Positions 7,257 through 12,658 of a stretch of 14,722 nt of DNA are shown here, in pieces. How positions within the stretch are numbered: position 1 is the stretch's first letter; every line of letters starts with the position of its first letter. A program made the position numbers and the translations under genes. Source of the DNA: Nonomuraea sp. Lineage in GTDB: Bacteria > Actinomycetota > Actinomycetes > Streptosporangiales > Streptosporangiaceae. The stretch covers positions 1 to 14,722 of the forward strand of contig JABFVJ010000496.1 of the NCBI GenBank assembly GCA_013362835.1. Reading direction: 5' to 3'. The notes below the pieces were generated by a model. The model saw only the letters and a list, made by a program, of their open reading frames with translations. It made no database searches and had not been told where the DNA came from.

Positions 7257-7785
7257 GCATGGCGGGCGCCGGGGCCTTGCGGAGCTCGGTGAACTCCGCC
7301 CAGCGCTTGACGCCCTTGGGGTCGGGGCGTACGGCGCCGACGAAGGCGTCCCTGCGCCACTGGGACAGGCGTTCCTCCTTCACCACGTCGCCGGTGTGCG
7401 GCGAGTGCACCATGAAGCCGGGTTTGGAGATCATGCCGACATGGCCGAGATTGCTGAAGAACACCAGGTCGCCTCGTTCGAGGTCCTTCCAGGAGATCTT
7501 GCGGGAGAAGGCGCCGTACTGCTCCCTGGCCGTTCGCGGGAGTTCGATGCCGGCGTCCTCGTACGCCCGGAGCATGAGGCCCGAGCAGTCGTAGCCCCGC
7601 TCGCTGGTGCCGCCCCACACGTACGGGGTGCCGCGTTTGTCCATGGCGTAGTCGAGGGCGATCTTCCAGGCCGGCTTGGGTACGCGCTTTTCCTGGACCT
7701 GTTTCACCTGGGTGCCGGTGAGGGTGACGGAGGGGACGGGCGCGGCGGGAGCGGCGGGAGCGAGACCTGCTCCGCCCGCTGCCAC
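7240..7785 (-). CDS. Secreted NlpC/P60 (C40) peptidoglycan hydrolase
   Basis: This is a predicted cell-wall endopeptidase that cuts peptide stems of peptidoglycan outside the cell. The NlpC/P60 domain is complete: RGTPYVWGG, catalytic Cys67 in YDCSGL, His115 in LGHVGMI and a third polar residue at His127 or His130 (MVHSPH). The coordinates use the first standard start in frame, GTG at 7785 (181 residues). That start has no ribosome site and cuts into a hydrophobic stretch. The same frame continues upstream (LSSIAILLAV) and would make a better signal peptide, while the ribosome site GGAAGGA (7826-7820) points to about 7812, where the in-frame codon is CTG. A c-di-AMP riboswitch lies directly upstream, as is known for such hydrolases in actinobacteria. 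The domain call is secure; the N-terminus is not. Confidence 0.88.
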   Translation of the reverse strand: MAAGGAGLAPAAPAAPVPSVTLTGTQVKQVQEKRVPKPAWKIALDYAMDKRGTPYVWGGTSERGYDCSGLMLRAYEDAGIELPRTAREQYGAFSRKISWKDLERGDLVFFSNLGHVGMISKPGFMVHSPHTGDVVKEERLSQWRRDAFVGAVRPDPKGVKRWAEFTELRKAPAPAMLTATL

Positions 7786-7825
7786 CGCCAGGAGAATGGC
7801 GATGCTGGACAGGGGATTGTCCTTC

Positions 7826-7962
7826 CACGAGGCCTGCCGGGTTAGCTGACGGGCTCGGGCCTGGAAGTAGCCCTACGGCGGTGCTTCGCTTGGGGGAGAA
7901 GCGCTGCCGATTCGCCCCGGGGGGAAAGGTGGGTCCCCGGCTCCACGCAGCGGCTGCGTGGA
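7826..7962 (-). ncRNA. c-di-AMP riboswitch (ydaO/yuaA type) upstream of the NlpC/P60 gene
   Basis: Read on the minus strand, this leader contains the conserved blocks of the ydaO motif in order: GCCGGGGACCC, then GGGGCGAATC, a variable hairpin (GCTTC/GAAGC arms), GTAGGGCTACTTCC, and GGCCCGAGCCCGTCAGCTAA CCC (given in two parts). B. subtilis ydaO has matching GGGGGAACC, GGGGUGAAUC, UAGGGCUACU and GCCCGAAUCCGACAGCUAAC blocks. The RNA ends at the ribosome site GGAAGGA. TCCACG (7962-7957) can pair with CGTGGA (7829-7824) as a closing stem, or TCCACGCAG can fold into its own local hairpin (7961-7943). Such riboswitches commonly turn off cell-wall hydrolase genes when c-di-AMP is high. Ends are approximate. 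Confidence 0.88.
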
Positions 7963-7975
7963 CTAGGCCCGTCGG

Positions 7976-8004
7976 ACTCTAACGAAACGGTCAAAAGGTC
8001 GCAA
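7976..8004 (-). promoter_or_regulatory. Promoter for the riboswitch/NlpC-P60 transcript
   Basis: On the minus strand, TTGCGA (8004-7999) and TAGAGT (7981-7976) are separated by exactly 17 bases, a good vegetative sigma-factor match. Transcription would begin near 7969, just before the riboswitch. A perfect CCCGT-AAA-ACGGG palindrome (8007-8019) lies immediately upstream of the -35. Confidence 0.6.
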
Positions 8005-8030
8005 ACCCCGTAAAACGGGATGTCCGGGAA

Positions 8031-8060
8031 TTGAGATGATGTGTTCGTCTGCCGAGACGA
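8031..8060 (+). promoter_or_regulatory. leuB upstream region: TTGAGATGATGTG motif and hairpin
   Basis: TTGAGA (8031-8036) could serve as a -35 box, but no good -10 follows. TTGAGATGATGTG (8031-8043) closely matches TTGAGATCGATGTG upstream of the cimA leader. A perfect TCGTCT-GCCG-AGACGA hairpin (8045-8060) follows, 18 bases before the leuB start. It could be an operator or part of the 5' untranslated RNA. Confidence 0.4.
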
Positions 8061-8078
8061 GCCGGTAAGGTACCGCCC

Positions 8079-9116
8079 ATGGAGTCGCGTAACATCCGCC
8101 TGGCCGTCATCCCTGGGGATGGCATCGGCGCCGAGGTCGTAGCCGAAGGATTGAAGGTCCTGGAGGCCGTGGGCACGAAGATCGAGCCCACCCACTACGA
8201 CCTGGGCGCAGCCCGCTACCACCGCACCGGCGAAACCCTGCCCGACGCGGTCATGGAGGAGCTGCGCGGCTACGACGCGATCCTGCTCGGCGCCGTGGGC
8301 GACCCCAGTGTGCCGCCGGGCATCCTGGAGCGCGACCTGCTGCTCAAGCTCAGGTTCGCCTTCGACCACTACGTCAACCTGCGCCCGGTCAAGCTGTTCC
8401 CCGGCGTGCCGACCGCCCTGGCCGACACGCCCGCCGAGAACATCGACATGATCGTCGTCCGCGAGGGCACCGAGGGCCTCTACGCCGGCACCGGCGGCAC
8501 GATGCGGCGCGGCACGCCGCACGAGATCGCCACCCAGGAGTCGCTCAACACCGCCCACGGCGTCGAGCGCGTGGTGCGTTACGCCTTCGAGAAGGCCCGG
8601 TCGCGGCCGCGCAAGAAGCTCACGCTGGTCCACAAGACCAACGTGCTCACCTTCGCCGGCGACCTGTGGCAGCGCACGGTCAACCGGGTGGCCGAGGAGT
8701 TCCCCGACGTCACGACCGACTACAGCCACATCGACGCGGCCTCGATGTTCTTCGTGAGCCAGCCCGAGCGCTTCGACGTGATCGTCACCGACAACCTCTT
8801 CGGCGACATCATCACCGACCTCGGCGCCGCCATCGCGGGCGGCATCGGCCTCGCGGCCAGCGGCAACATCAACCCCGAGCGCACCTCGCCGAGCATGTTC
8901 GAGCCGGTCCACGGCAGCGCGCCCGACATCGCCGGGCAGGGCAAGGCCGACCCGACCGCGACCATCCTGTCCGTCGCCATGCTCCTCGACCACCTCGGCC
9001 TGCACGCCGAGTCGGCCAAGGTCGAGCAGGCCGTCGCCGACGACATCGTCGCCCGCACGACCGGCCGTTCCACCAGCCAGGTCGGCGACGACATCACCGC
9101 GCGAGTATCCGGCTAG
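8079..9116 (+). CDS. leuB: 3-isopropylmalate dehydrogenase
   Basis: LeuB catalyses NAD-dependent oxidative decarboxylation of 3-isopropylmalate to 4-methyl-2-oxopentanoate in leucine synthesis, in the cytoplasm. The 345-residue length is typical for actinobacteria. Motifs seen are the N-terminal [37 protein letters not shown], the Lys in [11 protein letters not shown], and the metal- and NAD-binding signature [20 protein letters not shown] followed by [12 protein letters not shown]. These separate it from isocitrate dehydrogenase. GTAAGG lies upstream of the ATG. It is transcribed away from the riboswitch promoter and ends at a strong terminator. A LeuB-type enzyme could also serve the methylmalate step downstream of CimA, which is inference. 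Confidence 0.96.
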   Translation: MESRNIRLAVIPGDGIGAEVVAEGLKVLEAVGTKIEPTHYDLGAARYHRTGETLPDAVMEELRGYDAILLGAVGDPSVPPGILERDLLLKLRFAFDHYVNLRPVKLFPGVPTALADTPAENIDMIVVREGTEGLYAGTGGTMRRGTPHEIATQESLNTAHGVERVVRYAFEKARSRPRKKLTLVHKTNVLTFAGDLWQRTVNRVAEEFPDVTTDYSHIDAASMFFVSQPERFDVIVTDNLFGDIITDLGAAIAGGIGLAASGNINPERTSPSMFEPVHGSAPDIAGQGKADPTATILSVAMLLDHLGLHAESAKVEQAVADDIVARTTGRSTSQVGDDITARVSG

Positions 9117-9135
9117 GACCGCCTAGCCCCGTACG

Positions 9136-9174
9136 CGCCTGGCGGTCCTGACGAGGACTGCCAGGCGTTTTTTT
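9136..9174 (+). terminator. Intrinsic terminator of leuB
   Basis: CGCCTGGCGGTCCT (9136-9149), loop GACG, and AGGACTGCCAGGCG (9154-9167) form a 14-bp stem with one G-U pair. Seven Ts (9168-9174) follow directly. It starts 20 bases after the leuB stop and is a textbook Rho-independent terminator. Confidence 0.93.
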
Positions 9175-9207
9175 GCGTCCATACGGGCGAACCACCCCGA
9201 CTACCCC

Positions 9208-9303
9208 TTGCCATCCCAAATGGCGAGACAATAGGAAGTACGAATACTGCTCGCGGGCAGTAGCTTTCAGAATCGAAGATTCGCAGAGAGAAGGACCGCC
9301 GTC
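9208..9303 (+). promoter_or_regulatory. ilvE: ilvE promoter and structured leader
   Basis: TTGCCA (9208-9213) and TAGGAA (9232-9237) sit 18 bases apart as a plausible promoter. Its spacer contains the inverted repeat GCCAT-CCCAA-ATGGC. Downstream are two small hairpins, TACTGC-TCGCGG-GCAGTA (9245-9262) and GAATC-GAA-GATTC (9270-9282). GAAGGA then lies about 8 bases before the ATG. No leader peptide with branched-chain codons was found. Confidence 0.5.
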
Positions 9304-10401
9304 ATGACCATCGCTCAGAAGCTCAGCTTCGACGTGCAGCATTCCGACCACGCTCGCACCGCGGCCGAGCGGGAGCAGGTACTGGCGAACCCCGGATTCG
9401 GGCAGACCTTCACGGATCACATGATCTCGATCGACTACACCGAGGGCGAAGGGTGGCACGACGCCCGGCTCACGCCGTACGGGCCGCTCTCGCTCGATCC
9501 CGCGACCTCGGTCTTCCACTACGCGCAGGAGCTGTTCGAGGGGCTGAAGGCGTACCGGCAGATCTCCGGTTCGATCGTGACCTTCCGCCCGTACGCGAAC
9601 GCCGCCCGCTTCAACCGCTCGGCCGACCGCATGGCCATGCCCGAGCTGCCGGAAGAGGCGTTCGTGGAGTCGCTGGAGCTGCTGGTCGCGACGGACAAGG
9701 AATGGGTGCCGACGACCGAGGGCCACAGCCTCTACCTGCGCCCGTTCATGATCGCCACGCAGGCCGGGCTCGGGGTCAACTACCCGTCGAAGACCTACAC
9801 GTACATGGTCATCGCCTCGCCGGCGGCCTCGTACTTCACCGGCGGCATCAAGCCCGTCTCGGTCTGGCTGTCGACCGAGTACACGCGCGCCGCGCCCGGC
9901 GGCACCGGCTTCGCCAAGTGCGGCGGCAACTACGCCGCGGCCTTCGTCGCCCAGCGCCAGGCCGTCGAGAACGGCTGCGACCAGGTCGTCTGGCTCGACG
10001 CCCAGAAGCACGAGTACGTCGAGGAGATGGGCGGGATGAACCTGTTCTTCGTCTTCGGCAACAAGCTCGTCACGCCCGCGCTCACCGGCACCCTGCTGCC
10101 CGGCATCACCAGGGAGTCGATCCTCGAACTCGCCGACGACCTCGGCCTGGAGACCGAGGAGCGGCTGATCTCGGTCGACGAGTGGGAGTCCGCCTGCGCG
10201 TCGGGCGAGCTCACGGAGGTCTTCGCGTGCGGCACGGCCGCCGTGGTGACGCCGGTGGGCTCGGTGAAGGGCGCCGACCGCGCCTGGACCGTCGCCGACG
10301 GCACCCCCGGCCCGGTGACGATGCGGGTGCGCGAGGAGCTGGTCGGCATCCAGTACGGCGCCCGCCCCGACACCCGCGACTGGATCCACAAGATCGTCTG
10401 A
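9304..10401 (+). CDS. ilvE: Branched-chain amino acid aminotransferase
   Basis: This fold-type IV PLP enzyme makes leucine, isoleucine and valine from their 2-oxo acids with glutamate as donor. The 365-residue protein is the long, eukaryote-like BCAT type common in actinobacteria. Visible features are [35 protein letters not shown], the PLP lysine Lys205 in [21 protein letters not shown], and the C-terminal [11 protein letters not shown] loop. GAAGGA precedes the ATG at good spacing. It lies after leuB but behind that gene's terminator, so it has its own promoter. The downstream gene is convergent. Confidence 0.95.
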   Translation: MTIAQKLSFDVQHSDHARTAAEREQVLANPGFGQTFTDHMISIDYTEGEGWHDARLTPYGPLSLDPATSVFHYAQELFEGLKAYRQISGSIVTFRPYANAARFNRSADRMAMPELPEEAFVESLELLVATDKEWVPTTEGHSLYLRPFMIATQAGLGVNYPSKTYTYMVIASPAASYFTGGIKPVSVWLSTEYTRAAPGGTGFAKCGGNYAAAFVAQRQAVENGCDQVVWLDAQKHEYVEEMGGMNLFFVFGNKLVTPALTGTLLPGITRESILELADDLGLETEERLISVDEWESACASGELTEVFACGTAAVVTPVGSVKGADRAWTVADGTPGPVTMRVREELVGIQYGARPDTRDWIHKIV

Positions 10402-10407
10402 CCGCTT

Positions 10408-10482
10408 ACGGAGACCGGAACACGCTTCAGGGGCCGGCTCGCGTATCGGAGGCCGGCACCCATGTCAGGGGCCGGTCTCCGT
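10408..10482. terminator. Inverted repeat between convergent ilvE and Uma2 genes
   Basis: A perfect 11-bp inverted repeat, ACGGAGACCGG (10408-10418) and CCGGTCTCCGT (10472-10482), encloses GGCCGGC segments (10432-10438, 10451-10457) that can also pair. An 11-base direct repeat TCAGGGGCCGG occurs at 10427 and 10465. The structure begins six bases after the ilvE stop and includes the Uma2 stop codon. It lacks a T-run on either strand but could terminate both genes. Confidence 0.5.
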
Positions 10483-11016
10483 CAGGGTGGCGGTGTCCAC
10501 GGTCAGGTTCCACGGGTCGGGCAGGACCAGCGGCTCGCCCAGCGCGACGGCCGCCTCCGTGCGGTAACGCGCGCCGCCCGGCCCGCTGAACAGCGTGACC
10601 CGTCGCTGGAACGGATCGACGACCAGGTAGAGCGGCACCCCGCCGCGCGCGTAGCTGCGGGGTTTGACGAAGTAGACGTCGTAGGTCGTGGCGACCGAGA
10701 CGACGTCGACGAGCAGGATCGTCGAGTCGCCGTGCACGGCGTGCTCCTCGTGCAGCCGCGGCCCGGACGGCACCACGGCCAGGTCGGGCACGTAGAGGTC
10801 GTCGTCCGGACCCAGGTAGACCGTGATGTTCGGCCAGATCTCCCAGCCCCGCCCCGACACCGCGGGGGCGAGGTGGAACAACGCCCGCGACAGGATCGTG
10901 TTGTGCTGCCAGGTGCCGGGCTCGTTCACCACGATCCGCCCCCGCACCGTCTCGATCCGAAACTCGGGGAACAGATCGCGAACGATGCGGTAGCGCTCTT
11001 CGAGGGGCCTGGCCAT
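10465..11016 (-). CDS. Uma2-family (DUF820) PD-(D/E)XK nuclease-like protein
   Basis: This 183-residue protein belongs to the Uma2 family, which has a restriction-endonuclease-like fold and mostly unknown roles; many copies are found in actinobacteria and cyanobacteria. The order of motifs is right: LEERYRIVRDLFPEFRIE, an E/G-rich strand, YVPDLAVVP, then LLVDVVS, YDVYFVKPRSYARGGVPLYLVVDP and a C-terminal strand region. In the third motif the usual Glu (VEV-S) is Asp (VDVVS), which may or may not preserve metal binding. The ATG at 11016 has GAGGAC about 8 bases upstream. It lies 71 bases downstream of the methyltransferase gene on the same strand. Function is unknown. Confidence 0.85.
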   Translation of the reverse strand: MARPLEERYRIVRDLFPEFRIETVRGRIVVNEPGTWQHNTILSRALFHLAPAVSGRGWEIWPNITVYLGPDDDLYVPDLAVVPSGPRLHEEHAVHGDSTILLVDVVSVATTYDVYFVKPRSYARGGVPLYLVVDPFQRRVTLFSGPGGARYRTEAAVALGEPLVLPDPWNLTVDTATLTETGP

Positions 11017-11087
11017 GGCGCCGTCCTCATGTGGTTCCGGGGGGTGGTTGAGGGAGCACTCAGGGTAACGGCCCGGCGGCTTACGAT

Positions 11088-11735
11088 CTAGTGGTTCTTC
11101 CTGATCATCGTGATGCCGTCGGCGACCGGCAGCATGACCACGCTCACCCGGGGATCCTCGATCACCAGGTCGTTGAACTCCCTGATCTGCACGGTCGTGG
11201 TCTCCGCCCGCGCCGGGTCGGCCACGTGGCCGCTGCGCAGCGTGTTGTCGGCCAGCAGCAGGCCGCCGGGGCGCAGGCGTTCCATCAGCAACTCGTAGTA
11301 GCCGGGGTAGTTGCCCTTGTCGGCGTCGACGAAGGCGAGGTCGACGGGCTCGTCGAAGGCGGCCAGCGTCTCCAGGGCCGGGCCGATCGTGAGCGAGACC
11401 CGGTCGGACACCCCGGCCTTCTCCCAGTAGCGCCGGGCGATCGACGTCCACTCCTCGCTCACGTCGAAGCAGTGCAGCCGGCCGCCGGACAGGCCCCGCG
11501 CGATGCACACCGACGAGTAGCCGGTGAACGTGCCCACCTCGACCGCCACGGCGGGCGCGACGAGCTGGGTGAGCATGGTCAGGAACCGGCCCTGGTCGGC
11601 CGAGATCTGCATGCCCGCCGCGTCGCCGGTGGCCGTCGCGGTCTCCCTGGCCAGCTCTTCGAGCAGGGGGTCGGGCGGGGTGGAGTGGTCGAGGATGTAC
11701 TGGCCGACTGCGGGGTCCACGAGGTTCGCCTTCAT
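11088..11735 (-). CDS. Class I SAM-dependent O-methyltransferase (Methyltransf_3 family)
   Basis: This 215-residue cytoplasmic protein resembles caffeoyl-CoA/catechol-type O-methyltransferases. It has QISADQGRFLTML, the SAM-binding motif I VEVGTFTGYSS, acidic motif CFDVSEEW, a metal-site DADKGNYPGYYE segment (first Asp of the usual D-x-DN metal pair), LLADNTL, and a short C-terminal GITMIRK strand. Metal-dependent transfer of a methyl group to a hydroxyl is the family reaction; the substrate is unknown. The ATG at 11735 was chosen because AGGGGGAG sits about 10 bases upstream. ATG at 11744 and GTG at 11756 are too close to it or precede it. It diverges from the DsbA-like gene. Confidence 0.88.
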   Translation of the reverse strand: MKANLVDPAVGQYILDHSTPPDPLLEELARETATATGDAAGMQISADQGRFLTMLTQLVAPAVAVEVGTFTGYSSVCIARGLSGGRLHCFDVSEEWTSIARRYWEKAGVSDRVSLTIGPALETLAAFDEPVDLAFVDADKGNYPGYYELLMERLRPGGLLLADNTLRSGHVADPARAETTTVQIREFNDLVIEDPRVSVVMLPVADGITMIRKNH

Positions 11736-11816
11736 GCGCGTCATTCTCCCCCTCACAGAGTTCTCTCACTGCCATCAGGTAAGGTCTGCGCGATCAGTGA
11801 GGCTGGAAGTGGGCGG

Positions 11817-12461
11817 ATGATGAAGCGGTTGGTTGCGGTCGCGGTCGCGTGTGCGGCGCTTGTCGTACTGGGGGTGCTGGCGTTCTCCGAGCCCGGCGAG
11901 TCGGCCGGGAAGGTACGCCTGACCAGGCAGATCGACGGTTCGATGGTGCTGGCGGACAAATCCAGCGACGCACCCGTACTCGATGTGTACGAGGACTTCG
12001 ACTGCCCCATCTGCAAGGAGATGCACGGCAAGGTCGATGGCGTGATCCAGAAGCTGGCCATGGAGGGCAAGGTCAAGGTCGTCTTCCACCCGGTGACGAT
12101 CTTCCAGGACGAGCCGATGCGCTCGAACTCCATCAGGGCCGCGGCCGCCGCCCGATGCGTGCCCGAGGAGAACTGGCTGGCCTTCAGGGACGAGCTGTAC
12201 GCCATGCAGCCCGCCCCCCACGGCACGGCCTCCGGCTTCACGGTGGTGGAACTGGTCAAGGCCGCGCGGAAGGTGGGCGCGTCCGTGGACGAGTGCGTGA
12301 CCTCGCAGTCGTACGCGAAGACCCACCTGGCGGAGACGGCGAAGATCCGCATCGAGGGCACCCCGACGGTGCTGCTGAACGGGCAGCAACTGGGCAACGA
12401 GGTGTTCGACCCGGCGGCGCTCGAACACGCCATCACGGGCGGCACGGGCGTCGCAGTGTAA
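11817..12461 (+). CDS. Membrane-anchored DsbA-like thiol-disulfide oxidoreductase
   Basis: This 214-residue protein is predicted to sit on the outer face of the membrane and oxidise or isomerise protein disulfides. An N-terminal hydrophobic segment (about 5-23) acts as signal or anchor. A thioredoxin_4/DsbA fold follows, with the active site CPIC at 63-66 (YEDFDCPICKEMH) and the cis-proline loop GTPTVLLNG near the C-terminus. Two further cysteines lie in RCVPEENW and DECVTS. Two consecutive ATG codons start the gene, with GGAAG 7 bases before the first. It is unrelated in function to neighbouring amino-acid genes. The cimA leader begins soon after its stop. Confidence 0.88.
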   Translation: MMKRLVAVAVACAALVVLGVLAFSEPGESAGKVRLTRQIDGSMVLADKSSDAPVLDVYEDFDCPICKEMHGKVDGVIQKLAMEGKVKVVFHPVTIFQDEPMRSNSIRAAAAARCVPEENWLAFRDELYAMQPAPHGTASGFTVVELVKAARKVGASVDECVTSQSYAKTHLAETAKIRIEGTPTVLLNGQQLGNEVFDPAALEHAITGGTGVAV

Positions 12462-12477
12462 AGGTCGTGTCCACAAG

Positions 12478-12518
12478 TTGAGATCGATGTGCCGGATGGT
12501 GAATCCCTGTGGCAGACT
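12478..12518 (+). promoter_or_regulatory. Candidate promoter of the cimA leader transcript
   Basis: TTGAGA (12478-12483) begins TTGAGATCGATGTG, matching the motif upstream of leuB. As a -35 it would pair only with a weak TGAATC (12500-12505). CAGACT (12513-12518) is an alternative -10 that would start transcription almost at the leader-peptide ATG, giving a leaderless message. Neither option is strong. Confidence 0.35.
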
Positions 12519-12528
12519 GACAGGCACC

Positions 12529-12570
12529 ATGTTCTACGGTCTGCTCATTATCGGCAGGCGCGCTGGCTAA
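12529..12570 (+). CDS. cimA leader peptide MFYGLLIIGRRAG
   Basis: This 13-codon open frame starts with ATG and ends with TAA. Codons 5-8 are Leu-Leu-Ile-Ile, the pathway end products. It has only a weak AGG before the ATG and may be translated from a leaderless message. Its last four codons form the 5' arm of the next hairpin and its stop lies in the hairpin loop, so ribosome position will affect folding. The layout is that of an attenuator leader peptide. The general pattern of hydrophobic codons then G-R/K-R-x-G recalls the ilvB leaders of streptomycetes, from memory. Confidence 0.82.
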   Translation: MFYGLLIIGRRAG

Positions 12571-12592
12571 CGCAGGGACACCGCCAGCGCGC
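12558..12592 (+). promoter_or_regulatory. cimA leader hairpin overlapping the leader-peptide stop
   Basis: GCGCGCTGGC (12558-12567) and GCCAGCGCGC (12583-12592) form a perfect 10-bp stem with a 15-base loop containing the leader stop codon. It abuts the terminator stem. A ribosome at the stop would prevent it from folding. GGTCTGC (12538-12544), over the Gly-Leu codons, is a perfect complement of GCAGACC (12591-12597), which includes the 5' arm of the terminator, so that pairing could act as antiterminator. Confidence 0.75.
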
Positions 12593-12627
12593 AGACCTCT
12601 CACGTCCGTGAGGGGTCTTTTTGTTTT
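12593..12627 (+). terminator. Attenuator terminator in the cimA leader
   Basis: AGACCTCTCAC (12593-12603), loop GTCC, and GTGAGGGGTCT (12608-12618) form an 11-bp stem with one G-U pair, followed by TTTTTGTTTT. It lies 32 bases before the cimA start, so it controls entry into that gene and does not end an upstream one (the upstream stop is 130 bases away with the leader peptide between). Confidence 0.88.
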
Positions 12628-12658
12628 CCAGGACACGGATCCGAAAGAAGAGAGACTC

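Noticed and set aside
7202..7828. Minus-strand frame with GTG at 7828 as the NlpC/P60 gene
   Set aside because: Beyond the first ten codons it reads as Arg/Pro/Gly-rich shadow; the catalytic Cys-His motifs are in another frame.
9220..9234. Short ATG-GCG-AGA-CAA-TAG frame as an ilvE leader peptide
   Set aside because: Only four codons, none for branched-chain amino acids, and it overlaps the probable promoter.
12608..12658. An upstream GTG start for cimA adding 17 residues
   Set aside because: The GTG lies in the 3' arm of the attenuator terminator and has no ribosome site; the family N-terminus fits the ATG at 12659.
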